Source of the DNA: Apiospora phragmitis | Taxonomy: Eukaryota > Ascomycota > Sordariomycetes > Amphisphaeriales > Apiosporaceae | DNA: 64,000 bases | Direction: 5' to 3' | Assembly (NCBI GenBank): GCA_038363925.1 | Contig: JAQQWL010000011.1 | Span: 2,604,001-2,668,000, forward strand | In this document: positions 11,827 to 25,568 of the stretch, piece after piece | How positions within the stretch are numbered: position 1 is the stretch's first letter | Layout: every line of letters starts with the position of its first letter | Made by a program: the position numbers and the translations under genes | The notes under the pieces: model-generated | Told to the model about the DNA's origin: nothing | The model's input: the letters and a program-made list of their open reading frames with translations, nothing else | The model's database searches: none

Positions 11827-14800
11827 GTGTATGTCGTTGTCGCTGTCGTCGGCGTCGAGGTCGGCGGCGTGGATTCGAAGGGCGTGGGCGGGGAGAATGC
11901 TGTCGTGGTAGTTGTAATCGTCGTCGTCGGCGGCGGCGGCGGGATGGTGGGCAGCAGGCGTCTAGGGAGGGTGGTGTTGAGGTTGGCTGCGGGAGTTATA
12001 AGAGCCAAAGTGAGCATGATCTCCGTCACTATGGGAAGTAGGCTGGTCGGAAATGGAGACAGGTATGGGTGCAAGGGGGGTACTGGTCCACTATGGCACC
12101 TTGCAAAGAGGAAGGAGGAGGAGGCGGCGGCAGCGTGGGTGGAGCACGCATCGCATGCTAGGCTGACCGACCGGGCTAGCAAGTGAGCAGGTCACCACCT
12201 ACCGATACTTTACTGTACCTACATCGATGATGGGAGAGGTTGGAGAGTCCCGGCTATTTGTTGAATCATGTCCCTCCACCCCTGGATGGAGCAATATTGG
12301 TTGACCGAGGCGATACGGAACGAACGTAGTGCCAGGAAAGACGAGGGAGAAAGGGGATAAGAGATATGTATATATCTTTGTCAAGGTTCGTCTAGAAGCA
12401 CGCGTTTCTTCGAAAGGATTAAATGATTGATTGTATTAACCTTAGTCTTATGTGACAGGCCAGAGGGAAAAAAGGCTGCTGCACATGTGATGTGAACCAT
12501 GACACATGTGGGGAAAGACTGAGCTGTGAACTCTGGACGGAACTGGTTGGGTGGAGGGGTCGGCCCCGGTTATGTACAAGCTACAGGTCTACAGGCCTAT
12601 CTACAGGCCTACTGGACAATACAGCAGTACTGCCTGCAGTACCGACTCAATTATAGGTCGAGCTGCATCACTGATTAATACAGTGATCAATTGTTTTGCA
12701 TGGACCCAACTGCAACATAGCATTATCGTCACAGTTTATAAGCGCGCACCTGTCAGGCACCCACTCGCTGCTTATTATCCCCGATTTGCTTGGGCTTCCA
12801 ATTCATTTGCCTTTATCGTTGCATATGGTCATATACTATGACTACTGCCAGCCAGTTATTGGTTTGTCTGTGTGACACGAAAGCCCCGAGTCGAATACGC
12901 CGTTTCCACTCTTCGCTACTTGACCAGTCTCTTCTCAGAGCATGATATGTCATTTCTCTACCTCTCCATCCTCATAAGGTTACAAGTCTGTATCTATCAT
13001 CTCTTTGCTTTTGTCTTCGGGACTCGGAAGAGAGGGCCAGCTCATGACCGGCTGGTCTCGGCTGATGAAGCCACTTCCATCCATCCCACCACATAACCGT
13101 CCCTGATAGCAAGCAGCATTGCGTCTCCCAGGGATGTGGAACGGTGGCGTTGAGCGTGGCCCTCCCTGACCGGTTACAACTTATATAACCCAACCCCTGT
13201 CGAGAAGCAAACAGCCAAACAGCCTCCTCTCCTCGCTATTTACCACTGCCTTGGGCGACGCCCTCAAGCCTGGGATGCCAACGGTAGCAAGCAAGGTGCG
13301 GGCCGGTGAGCCTGCGCGCCGGGCCCCTGGGTTCGTCACAAACGCCAGCACGCATCCCTCATTGGTTGCTCCAGCTTGTTGCCTGTGCACGAAGGCACGA
13401 ACACCCCGGCTCGTCGGAAGCTGCAGCTCCACAGTCGAGGCTTATGACTGACTGGCAATCAGTCCAAAGTAGGAGACGCGATCGGCTTGGGCAGCTATTA
13501 TCTTGGGCTTCCAATTGGTGAAGTCGGCAATACTGTATGCGCCAATCACCATGTTTTCGTCAAGATACATGATTTATTGTTGCACTCGGAACCCCTGCGA
13601 GTCTCGGATCGCTGCATAGCTAAGCCAGACCATTACCCAGAGAATTGGTACCAAACTAAACCCGGCTTCTCGTACAATACTGTAACCCCAAGGCCACTCA
13701 GACCTGGCATCGGGTGCTCAGTCTTTGCCAGAGATACATACATATTGGCCAACGCTTGCCCCCACCCCTGACTATCATTGTGCTTTATTCCCCCCTTTGT
13801 CTTGGCCCTCTACCCCACGTCACTTGTGATCATCGATCGAACCAAGTGCTGGTTTGATGACGATAACAATAATGATAGGTCCGGCCCAGTCCAATTCGGA
13901 ACCCAACTACGCGCACTACCGCCCGCCCATACCGATCAGGCTTCCCCATGGCGCAACCGCCCAGACAGCGGACCACGACGTGCTCGGGCTCCCTGCCGCG
14001 GAGCCTTCATAAGCGCGAGCGTATCATGCTCTCGTCGGCGTAGTAGGTCGAGTGCCCCGGCGCTGAGACGCCTGCCGCGGATCCACGCCGCCTCGTCCTC
14101 GCATGTCGGCGCCGCGATGTAGCGTTAGCCTTGTCGCAACAAGTGCACCCACTGCGGCTGCGCGTGGTGCCATCCCCCGTCCAGGTCGCATTGGCCACGT
14201 CGCTCCGGAAGACGTATTGGCCGTAAACCATGTCTAGCATGCCCGAAGCCCGGAAGAGCGTGGGCATCTGCCAAGCATTGTAGCACAGAGTCGCCGCCAT
14301 CATACGTCACGGCTATGAGGTTGAGGTAGGGGAGGTGATCCTCGGCGGCCGCAGCGGTAAGATTAAGATAGACAAGAAGGAGCAAACTGACTGGTATACT
14401 CTGCCCATAGCTTCTGTCTGGGTGAGGATAATCGAGCCGTGGATTATAGGAACGTTCCTTGAGGGTCATCAACATTGGTGGAGCTTGGCCACACACTTAT
14501 ATGTATTTCACAGTGGCCTATGTTGCACCAATAACATCTCGTAATGTATACACGGCAAGACTGGGACGGCCATGCACGAATCCGGAGAAATCTTGTCTAG
14601 GTATTCCGGGCTGTGCCATAATTATAGATATAACATTTGCTAATCTACCTCTGTCACTATGCTTCGTTCTAATAAATATTATAAATAGGCACGATATAGC
14701 AGTGCTGGTTTACACGGTAGTGAGATGGTTGCCGGCTAGCTCTTTAACATCACCAGAAAATAGGAAACCAGGTGAATAATAAACGAGCGTCAGCTTGAAA

Positions 14801-15544
14801 TTAATACACACACACCAAAACTCCCTTAAGAGAAATCATCACTACGAAATGAAAACCACCACCTCCCCCAGACGACAGGCTGCCAAGTATACATATACAT
14901 ACACACATCACAAGTCGTGACACGACAGGGCTGATTCAAATCTTAGTGCTGTTCCCCGCATGACGAACACAGCCGATACGGGTTCGGCTACAACCTAGCA
15001 CGACATCGGCACACACACAGACGGGTAGACGGATGCATACAGGACGACCAACGAGCCGGACATGATCATCCCCCTCTGACGACTTGGGTGTTAGATCTAG
15101 GCTACTACTGCTGCTACCATGTGCAAATCCAGTGAGTGACCGGGCTGTCATCTGTACGACCAGCCGTCATTCTCTCCACAAGGTTTCAGTGGCTGAGCGT
15201 TGCATTTTTTAAGTGGTAATATCATATTAGTTATTCGTATTAAGGGTTCCCTGGGCTATTGAGTAGTTATATACATGGATGCCACCGTAAAGTAGCAATG
15301 CTCGCCTGGAATGTTGACGCCGATTCGATGCCTTCGTAAGTAGCCGGTTTTCTATACTGAATAATCCAAGAAAGAAAACGAGCAACGCCCGCTAAAAGGA
15401 AAAGCCCTTGTATGAGCTGGACAAGTAAAGTCCACTCCGCCCCATATATAGGTAAATATACCACAATTCTAACTCCTCGCTTGTATCCCACCCATGCGCA
15501 CCAAAGCCGCCTGGCTGCGCTTCCCATTGAACCTCCCAACTCAC
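11827..15544. other. Intergenic region with a possible degraded coding patch
   Basis: About 3.7 kb. Near 11860-11945 are CGT/CGG-rich triplet tracts in what should be the 5' leader of the WD40 gene. A GC-rich patch at about 13990-14320 has protein-like composition on the minus strand (separate entry). The remainder is AT-richer and shows no gene. Confidence 0.5.
13990..14320 (-). pseudogene. Possible relic coding fragment
   Basis: A GC-rich island in AT-richer surroundings. On the minus strand one frame reads GGWHHAQPQWVHLL, a stop, then RYIAAPTCEDEAAWIRGR and LSAGALDLLRR; a neighbouring frame reads MLDMVYGQYVFRSDVANATW. Both look like real protein, but no start, splice structure or complete domain can be assembled. 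I do not recognise the family. It could be a decayed gene, or non-coding GC-rich DNA that resembles protein by chance. Confidence 0.25.
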
Positions 15545-18500
15545 TTAGGCATCTGAAGAATACTGGTCATCATAGGGATGTCTCCGCGGTAAATCAGCAT
15601 TGGGCCAGCTATCCGCGACATTGTCCTTTGATCCCCAGTAGTTGTTCTCCCTGATGCGCCGCTCGCGCTCGAATTCGGCCCAGCGCTTCATGGTGATCTT
15701 ACTGCTGTCGAATTCACCTTCGTACTCGATGCCCGCCTTCTTGGTTTTTTCGCCAGCAGTCTTTCGAGTGTCGCCCCAAGAGAAATCGTCAAACTTCCAG
15801 AAGGCGTATGTAGGGAGAATGAAGTTCCAAACAGGGAGAGAGAGGAGGTAGATGAACATCCAAACCACATATGACCATGAGTGGGCAGTGCAGACAATCA
15901 ATACCGCAGGCAGACCAAGAATCAGACCCAGTAAGACAAGGGGTATGATTTGCGGCGGTTGATGTACGATTGAAATGATGACTGTAAAACCGTTAGCGTA
16001 TTATCCATTAACAAAATGTCTTAGTGCTACTTACCAACGTAGAAGGTGAAGGCGATGGCAGCGGGAAGGACGAGGGTACCAATCAGCTCGATGAATATAA
16101 CAAACTGCATACTGAAGCAGAAGGTACCGCACAGATCCTTGACAAGAACAAGCTCCATGAGATTGTGGATTGTAGAGTTGATCCATCGGCGTCTCTGGGA
16201 TAGGAGGACCATGAAGGTATCAGGGACAGTCGTCTTGCAGACAGCTTGGGGAACAAACACCTGCTTGCGTTTGGGGAAGGTCCGGAGCATCAGAGTCGTC
16301 AAGTATCGATCCTCGCCCAGAAGAAGCAAATTCTTCTTGTGGAGCGTGTCGACCACATTCTCGGAGTAGTGCTCCACGACATTGGGGTTCGCAAGAATTG
16401 GGACCCAATAGTTCTGGGCACCCTTCGGAGCCTTGATACGATACATGCAGAAACATCCAGGCAAACAGGTGACACCACCGAAGACGGACTCGAATGACTT
16501 CGACATGTGGTGGGAGATGAAGTATCGAAGACCTGGATAGCGGTGACCCAGCTCTGGCGTTTGTTGGCAATCTTAGTCTGCCGCAGAGACCCATGATATC
16601 GGGGTCTCGGACCAGGTACAGAGCATGTGAGTAAGACTGTCAGGGAAGACTTTCGTGTCGGCATCGACCATGAGAACAGCCTCGTAGTAGTCGGGAGAGA
16701 TGCCGGTCACCTTCCAGAGTCCGTTGAACATCTCAAACTCAAGTTCCGTCATGCGTTCGTCAAACATAACCTTTTGCAAAAACGACATCAAGATAATCTG
16801 ACTGTCACGCTTGCCACGGTTTCCGGGCTTGGACTTCTTCGATTCGTCGGGTGTGCCACACTTAACTACGACCATCATCGGTACTCGCTGCTGTCGCTCG
16901 AGAGGCACGGCGGACTTAGCACCGTAATCGTAGAAACCAGCATAGATTTTAGCCATGTTGTGTCGCTTCGCTCCACTGGCAACCGCAACGTATGAGAATG
17001 CTTCGACGTCCTGAGGCGCGGTTGCATGATCCTTCATCATACCGAGAGCGATGTCAGGTGTGGTCATGGTCTCCCCATGGCCCTTAATGAGGCCGTCGCA
17101 AATAACGAGGATGACTTTGTGGCTGTTGGGGTAATCAGTCGTGGCGATCGAGTCGAGTGTAGTTCGCAGACCTAGCTCGCCCTCAGAGTAACACGTGACG
17201 AGACAGATCGAGTGAATCAGGGGGAATCCAAAGGGCTGGTAATCGGCCGGAGGTTGTGGAACAACGGCCTCGTGTATGAACCCAGCAGGACCAAATACAT
17301 CCATCGGGTTCGCGTGGCTCGAAGAATAGGGGTCTGAGTTGAGGAAGCTGGCTCTGCTGTCGTTACCTTGCCTATACATGGAATTAGGGTGCAACAGCGG
17401 CCCCGTGGAAGCTTGACTAGCCATGGTAGTGGGCTGGGGGCGCCGGGGATTGCGGTCAACACCATAGGCGGCTGAGAATCGCGAGGTGGTAGGAAGGAAT
17501 GTACTGGCACGCTTGCTGGTTCTATCCGAGCCACCCACACTACTGCTCAAGTCACCAGGCAGCCGGGGCGGAGCGCGGTAGATGTCTTCGGTCCAATCCT
17601 CAATCTGTTGATTTCTCTTTTTCTTGTTGCCCGATTGTGATGTTTTGGGAGCCGCATACTTCCGGCTAATGAACCATTGGAAGACTATGGCCAGACCGAA
17701 TCTTGCGACGACAACAGACAGAATAAGCACGAGTGACAGGTATAACACAACCTTGGATGCAATGCAGCCCACCGTATCAGTATCAACGGTGCCAACCTTG
17801 ATGATCTCCTCCAGCATTCAGCAAGGTGCTTGTCAGCAGAGCTCTGGAACGATCGGGTAATGTCTCGTCCATGAACGAGGCGGTTGGCAACGGTCCCGCG
17901 GTCTCTCAGCTCCTTGAAGCGATCTGGAATGTCCACTTCCTTCTCGTCGAACCAGTAAAGAAGGTCGAGATCTAACACATTTCCAGAATAGACCATCAAA
18001 TTTCGCGAGTTATTCTTGATATCGGCCCAGTTGTAGAAAACGTCTGCGGTGGAGTGGAGCTTGAGGGTAGAACTCATCACGGGCTGCCTGAGATGTGTGG
18101 CACGCATACCCGGGGTGATAAGTAACCGTGTCATTAGGCTTGGTGGAACCATCCTGGTTAAATGGTTTGCAAGGGAAGTACCATGCTAAGTTATCCGGAT
18201 CATTGGCATCGCGCGGAATATCCGAGTTGCTGGTCGCAGTGATCATACCCTTGCATTTGCCGTTGACATTCTGGAAAAGGAAACTGCCATCCTGTCCACC
18301 ATGTTTCTCGGGTAAATCGTACAAGATGTCAGGCAAAGTCTTGTCCAACCGCAGAGGGATACCCTCCGCCGGGGGTGTCCAGATTTCGTCAGGTCGTAAG
18401 CTGTACCGTGGAAGATCATATAGCCTGAGCCGACCTCGTTGACGCGGAGACGGGTGACTGGCGAGCCGCAGACGGCTTGCGTGAAACCGAAAGTTAAGAA

Positions 18501-19226
18501 GCCCACAATAGCCATGATGAGCAAGATGAGACTAATAAGGCCCATCTTCTCTCGCCACGCTCGCCTCTCGGCTTTGGATTTCCATCCACAGCAGCTGAGG
18601 ATAAAGTCGGGGTACCATAGCGTGACCACAGCACAGTAGAAATTCCACAGGCTAGGAGGACTGAGGACCTCCTTCGGTTTCTGCCTCTTCGAGTCCTTGG
18701 CCAACCCACCGCCCCCCGAAGCCCGCCGCCGTTTTGACTTTGAATGTCTCACTTTCTCGGGGTCGCCCTTACGCGACCTTCGCGGAGGCGAGTTCTCTGA
18801 CCCGTCGTTAGGAGAGTGAGCCGTCGGCAGATCATCTTCCAGAATAGGGTCATTTCCAGTCGAAGACGGCAATACCTCCATATTTGCAGCATGCTTTCGG
18901 TAGTGATAGTTTGGGTGGTCCTTTCCGATCCGGTTCCTCTCTGGGCGGATCAGGCTCCTTTTGCGCGAGATGGTCGGTTCGTCATGAGGGAACCCGCCGC
19001 TTTCCGTACTTGGTGACAGTGGCAATCTCTCTGTTGTGCCGTTAGGGTGATCAGTCGTCTCGGCGTAAGAGGCGGTTGAAGGCGCACGTTGATGACCCTG
19101 CCCCGTCACTGGGAAATATCCTCCCGTTTCAACATCGCCGGGGCGATGACGCCGTGACGGGGATTGCCGATACGAACTTCTCGTCTCGTGCGACCGCCGG
19201 CCCCCTGGCCTCTCGGGGAGCGACAT
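15545..19226 (-). CDS. chs-4: Class IV chitin synthase (Chs3/chsD/chs-4 type), interrupted by about six single-base indels
   Basis: Plasma-membrane GT2 enzyme that polymerises UDP-GlcNAc into chitin; about 1211 aa after correction, the usual class IV length. Main exon 19226-16035, then 15981-15545 across a 53-bp intron. The start gives MSLPERPGG and a basic, disordered N-terminus. Next come paired membrane segments ([19 protein letters not shown]) and a luminal region (YGDLP-like [18 protein letters not shown]). The catalytic core has VMVDADTK-type [17 protein letters not shown] (Asp about 855), [12 protein letters not shown] (about 973) and [13 protein letters not shown] (about 1014), then C-terminal membrane spans. 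The frame breaks near 18370 (C5 run, one missing), 18074 (one extra or two missing), 17819, 16617, 16586 and 16522 (one missing each). Conserved residues continue in the shifted frame every time, so I infer assembly error rather than a pseudogene. It is divergent from the Skt5-like activator at 25569. Confidence 0.92.
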
Positions 19227-22200
19227 TCTTTCCTGTGCGATAAGCGGTATTAGCAAGTGTTGCCGCAAAATGCAGACCAAGACTGAGAAGCCTGGCTCTT
19301 GTTGAGGAAGGGGACACGAGAAGAGAAGAGCACGGACTTTGATCAGGCAATTGGGAAGATGTCCTCTCCTGTCAGCGCAAACAGGCGCGATGGTTACGCA
19401 ATGTACAAATGACGCCAATACCGGCGTATGACAATCAGGAAGCGAAAATGAAAAGAATGAGGTCGACCAAAGTGGATTGGGAAGATGACGGAGGGAAGCT
19501 CGCGACAGGAAGAGGGACTAGACCTGACCAGACCATCCCAAAGGACGATCAAGCCACTGTTATGCCGTCTCAGAAGAAGCAGGCAATACGTACAATTGAA
19601 GGGTGGGCTCGTCGCAGCGGGCAACAAGGACAGTCAGCTGCAGCTAAGAGGGAGATCCCTGTTCGAGCGCTACGACCAAAACCAAGGTCGGTAGCGCTAC
19701 CGTAGCTAAAAGAGTGGTGTGGGTGACAGGGGCGCTGCGGGTGCAGGACGAGATGGGGTTAAGTGCCACTGATGCGCGAAGAAAGCAAGTCGGAGGACTA
19801 GGTCAAGTAAACACCTGCGGGCTGGCAGGTAAGTAAAAAGGCTTTTTGGCTGGTCTGGTCCTAGGCGCGCTCCCTAGGCTGGGTCCCCGCTTCCCCTTTT
19901 TGGACCGCTAACGAAAAGCCGCGAGTTGGAGGTTTTGATTGGAGTGATTTCCCACCCGCCGTCTCCTTCACTATGCACCGCGATGACAGCAAAGTTTTTG
20001 AAGCCGATTTGGAGAGGTGCGGATAGCTTAGGCGAGGGCAAACCCTCAAGAGGAGAGAGAAGGACAGATGGGACGCCGTGCGTCGGTTCCAGTTTGAACT
20101 CTCTGTTGAATGACACCACCCACGTGGGTCTTTGTTGTTCGGACTGTAAGCTGGCCTGCGAGGGGGGCCGTCCGTTTCGAGCCGGCTGGAGCACGGATTA
20201 CGTTTTTGGAAGTAAGATGTACCTATGCAAAATAATATAAACGGGATAGAGCAAAATAGAAAGTAGTGCAAATAGTAGGAGAATCGATTCAACTGGAACG
20301 ATTGACAGGAAGGAAAGCAGCTGGTGTCGTCGTCGCCCGAGCATGGGGCAGGCAGGAGATGGCTGGAAGAAGGGATAAAATCGGTGGTCGTCCCAGTCGA
20401 TTTCGATTTTGTCCGATTTACCTGGCCACAGTAATGAATGGGGCCATGATCTAGATTCTGGCTGGAGGTATGATGGACAGTATCAATTTGGCGTATCTTC
20501 TGCTTGTGGCTTCTCTTTGGACACTGTATGGGAGATCCCTGCCTGTCTTGCAAGGGGTTGGCTGATTCATTCTTGCCTTCTTATTTGGCCTCCGCTAAGG
20601 GACGAAAGAATGGATCCATATTGGGGGCATCTATCGGGGTCTATGGCGAGGCTAGGGTCGTAGCGAGACCTGGACAATGTACTTGTGCAATCATTAAAGC
20701 ATAAGCAGGATCCCGCCTAATCCTAGTTGGCCTGCCGATAGGGCTTCATCGAATTGAGTTGAGATCGAAAAGCCTGGTCTGTTTTTTTACTTTAGACTCT
20801 GCAGTCATTCTAACGGCCCGGGCAGACCATTAATCTAGGGAGTACATGTACACCCTTATTAAATTTGTAGAGTATAGCATCGCAGTCTCCCTGATTCAGA
20901 AAAAGGCCCTCTAGTGCCGACAAAATGAGTGAAACTGCCACTGAGGCAAGTAGAAGATTGGATGAGCATTCCTCCATCGGCCTGTTACAAATGCCGAAAC
21001 GTTCCTCTTCTAATATTGGATGCTGACTGTCAGCCTTCACATGTTTGATAGTCAGGCTATTCCGTGTTGCACTCGCTCGCACATTTGCACCAACGGTACG
21101 TTGTGGGAGATGTGACCGAGTCTTCCCATGTGCAATTCAATCTCTGAATTCAACTTACAGTATTACATACCTACCTACCTACATATTCATCATCATCCAC
21201 GAGGGCCCTCCTATGAATCCTTATACGTCTTTACTATAGCTGTTTACCTGGCCAATTGCGACGGCGGTGTCCGTACTTTCAACTGGAATAAACCACGTGG
21301 TAATTATCCGGCCTATGAAACGCTTTCCGCCGAACAACAACAATTCGAGGACTGAATTGCACAGCATCATGTCAAAACAGCAAGTTTCATGCGCCGGAAC
21401 AAACGAGAGTCATTCCCACGAATCCAAGTTCCAGCCACCTAGTCCGGCTCCTCACCGTCTACGTGGGGCTACATGAGTAGATGGCTTGTGGTTGACAGTG
21501 AATTTTGCGCTTAGCTATGAATAGCACAGTTAGTCAATGCCATCTCCAAGATGAATCCCCCGTGGTGGGTGCGCGTCAAACGCGAATCAAAGCAGAGATT
21601 GGCACTCCAGGTCTCGGATTTCAACGTGGACCTCAGTGCTCGGGAGAAGCCGAGCTTACGATGGTCGTAGATCTTGAAGCCGGAGAACTGCATCGCTTGT
21701 TCCACTAAATGGCCAAAACTCCTGGAACAGCTAAACCAAGCTCCATAGATCTGACTTTGACAGCCATTATCGGGTTTCGATTCCAAGGTTCACGGAAGAG
21801 AGGTTATTAGAGACAAGCGTACTCCTGTCGAGACCGATATGTCTATTTTGCCTTCAGTTCAGGATGAAAGGTGTCATACATGCTGTTCGAATACTACTTA
21901 ACACAGGAAGAATGGCCGCGACGAGTCAGAGGGAGAGGTCGTGTAAACAAACACTGTCCGGCCGGGGATACCGCTGTGCGGAATGACGGCCCACTTGTGT
22001 TCATCACCGGCATCAAGCAAAGCCGAATCCTTAAAATATGACTCCCTCATATGCTAGGTATGTACCATAGCTCAGAAACGCTCTTATTGACGTGCATACA
22101 TGCGAGCACTGGGAGAGCCCTAGCAACTATCCTTCGTATGCCCGAGGCTTTTCTCTCTCTCTCTCCTTTTAAGCGATGGTCAGCCCCCAATGGACGATGC

Positions 22201-25200
22201 CAAACACGAGGGGCTAGGCCGCAAGCTTCGGCAAGGGACCAGTTTATTGGGTAGCTGTCAATATCTTACACTTGGGTGAGTGAAAACATGTACTTGCCAA
22301 GTACTTCCTACGAAGACGGAGTTGGGGTTTCTATTTTGGCAGTGTGCATGGTGGATGACAATCGAACTCCGTGCTGTCCGCCAGATATATAGAATTCGCT
22401 CCGGCCTCGGGCTGCATCAATTCGGACCTACACGTACGCATATATACGCGAGTGATTGGATTCTCTAAAGCAGGTGTTTTGCACGTGTAGGCTAATATAT
22501 GCCATGGACAATATTCATATATACAAACTATACCTAGAATGTGTCTGGGTTAAAGCCTGCCTGGCTACATATATGCCGAAGTGCCTAGGTACACATGCGT
22601 ACATGAAAGTACGTTAGTATGTACGTATGCAGCTGCACGCTGAGAGTTACCAAATGTAGTGAAACAACGCCAGAAGCCCAACGCAGAGGTGGCTGTTCCC
22701 GCTAAGACACGTCGGGCATGCCCAGCTGGACCCTTCGGCGAGGGAATAGCTTTCTCCTCGTGTTTTGAGAGGTTTCTATTACGATAAAATGTCGTGCGGA
22801 AACCGATGGAAATGGTGCGAGACTATCTTCCACGTACCTGGGAAAAAATGGAAGATGGCCAGTAAGCCAGTGTCAACTTTTTGCAGTACCCCTCCACTCC
22901 CCTTTCGCACAAGGATCATTACGTGGGTACTGACTGTTAGTACATAGTTGCGATCATGCAATTTCCAGGGTCCATGTCCACTTTTCCACCCGCAGGTCGA
23001 GATTTCACGATGCCCGGTTTGGAGCAAAACCACCGCAAATCAATGCTTGGCGCGGTGTTGCGTACGAAGAACAGATGGTAATCCCTGTCATGGATACCAT
23101 ACCAACACGCATCCTGCGCACCACGCCCAGCCGACTGACACGACTAGGGCAACTCGTCTTGCTGAGCTGAGAAAGACACTTGGTGTACTGGGCGGCTGTC
23201 GCGGATTACTACTATAGGATACTAGAAGGTATGTAGGTACGTGTATGTAGATATGTGGCTATCAATAGCACCGAAACATCTTTGGTCCTGGCGGAAGAGC
23301 GGCTGATCGCAGCGGAGACAGCTCCCAAGTAACACGAGTAATAAAGGTGTTCTGCCGTTGTATCGAGCCTCAGACTACTCCGTACTACTCAGACTTACAT
23401 ACATAGGTTGCTGGTTATGTGATCTCTCCTCATGTTTCTCCACTGATGCCCAAACAAACTCATACGATTTCATCCTCTACACCCTGCATTGCGAGATTGG
23501 CCTGCTTGAAGATCTTCTCGACTCGATATGAACCACAGGCACCAGGCACTAATACACAGTTCTGGTTGGGAAAGCTGGGCATTACGTCAGGCAAGACGTT
23601 GGACAAAGTGGGGCTTTCTTACCCCTACTTACGAGCAAGTTGCCGATCCAAACTCAAGGCCTGCAGCCGCCATAAGCACATAGGCATATGGCTCATACGA
23701 TAGTTCTACTGTACATACATAGCTGATCCCAAGCGGGAGGAATATGGGAGCAGCCTGCAGTAACCTTGTTTTCACAGGGCTGGCCAGCTAGGACAGAGGC
23801 AACCACTGAAATCCAGATTTCCCGCAAGCCGGCCCTCGCGTAGACTTTAGTTCGATAGGATTTGATGGTGGGATGGCACCGGCTCCTGTTGGCTAGCGCG
23901 GAACGCTCGCCAATGCTCGCCAATGTTGCAGCCCGCGTAACACCATTGGCATGGGCGCTTCTATCGATTGCTTGACACAATCTGCCTGTTGATGCGGACA
24001 GGTGAGAGAGAAGCATCTGTCATTCCTCGGGGGTAGGGACGGTACGAGCATACCGGCCATGCAGCCGAGCTCAACATGAACGGGATGGTCTGATGGTGCC
24101 AACCCGAAACGCACTGATGAAATGAGCAGCAAACATCACGACATCCACAGGCACACTAACAGCACTAGTCCACTCCAGCCTATTGCCTATTACCTTTCTG
24201 CCTATGCTCGCTTCTTGTCACCTCCTAAGTACCCGGGTTCTCCGTGCCAGTCTTTAGTACACATTCATATATATATCCTGTGAGGTGGTTACTATACGGA
24301 GTTAACCATTGTCAATTTCTTTGAGCGGCCCGTTTCTTACACACATCAAATAAGAGTCCCTTGAGTACCTACATACTTTTGCATGTAGTCAAATGTGTGT
24401 GGTTAGAGCCAGGCTGGCAGTTGGTGGCTGCCTACCTGTAGAAATCGAGTCACTGGAATATGTCCACTACTCAGTCTGAATAGTCCCTTGACAAGCTTGC
24501 CTTTCTTTACTCCAGTTGATCCAGCTGAAGAAGGGTACCAGGAAACAAAAGAAAGGGACAAGACAGAAAGCCATACCCATTGCCGTATTCCCAATACCTT
24601 CTTCTGCTCTCGTACAAGCCCGCTTGGTTTTTCGATGGTCCGTCCCGCCCAGGCAGACCAGCCCCTTCTCTCGCATTCAACTCCCAGAGGCAGTCAGTTG
24701 GTATCCATTTCTGCGGCAGGCTAACAGGCCAATTCTACGGTGTGGTCGGCCCTCCATACTGAGTGTACGTGTACTTGGGATGTACAAGTCGGGCTATTCT
24801 AGGTAGGTACTGCCAGCCCACTAGCCCACTCCTCCTCACGTCCATCCAGTCTGGGTCTATTCCCATCATTGAGAATGGCTTACGGCTGGTACCCTAACGA
24901 GTTTGAAAGCAGGCGATCGACCCGCTAAAGCGTCCCCCCCAGGGGACTTGCATACCACCTGCACCTCCCCCCGTTACTGACTTGAAGTCTATTTTCCGAT
25001 TCAACTTTCTTGTTGTTTTCTTGACTGTTTGCTTGGCTGACTTCTCCAGAGGCCGGCGAAGTCAAGATACCCTCTATTGTATTTGCCCCCCCAGCGCAAA
25101 CAGCCTTCGTCTTGTCCTTCGGGCCTTTGTCTTATTCACTTTTCCTGCCCATATGCGCTGCTTTCCAACATTTGCATCAGATATCAGACTTATTTTGAGA

Positions 25201-25568
25201 TACCCTCCACAGCTTTTGCCCTTGTCGCAGTCTTCGTCACACGTCGTCCGCCAAACTCCGAAACGCCGAGTTCGATTCCCTGACCGATCTTGACCTACGT
25301 GGCATCACGTCCCTTTACCGGTCCGTTCGTTGCCAGAACAGTCAACACATCAGTTGCGACGGTACAAAGAATTGTTTGGGTTGTTGGACGGCTGGAGTTT
25401 TGGGAACTCGAGCAAACAGGGTCGATTTATTTGAGAAGAGAAGCCGACCGGTTCACGTTTGTACCTGGGTTTGGAATACAAATCACAAGCTGTATGGGAA
25501 TTAGTATTCGCAGTTGAACGATCCTGCGTAACGCTCTCGCGGTCGGTAACGGTCTCAAGGCTTGTGCA
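19227..25568. other. 6.3-kb gene-free divergent intergenic region
   Basis: Lies between the starts of the chitin synthase (-) and its Skt5-like activator (+), so it contains both promoters. Open frames are short and carry no family signature. I noticed a 10-bp tandem duplication (GCTCGCCAAT) near 23906-23925, CTACCTACCTAC-type runs near 21170, and one TACTCCGTAC copy near 23376. No transposon ends recognised. Confidence 0.5.

Noticed and set aside
11823..12182. 119-aa Thr/Pro-rich minus-strand open frame before the WD40 gene
   Set aside because: Translation of CGT/CGG-type triplet repeats in the probable 5' leader.
19861..20553. 230-aa minus-strand open frame upstream of the chitin synthase
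   Set aside because: Composition is not protein-like and there are no motifs. Located where promoter or leader is expected.
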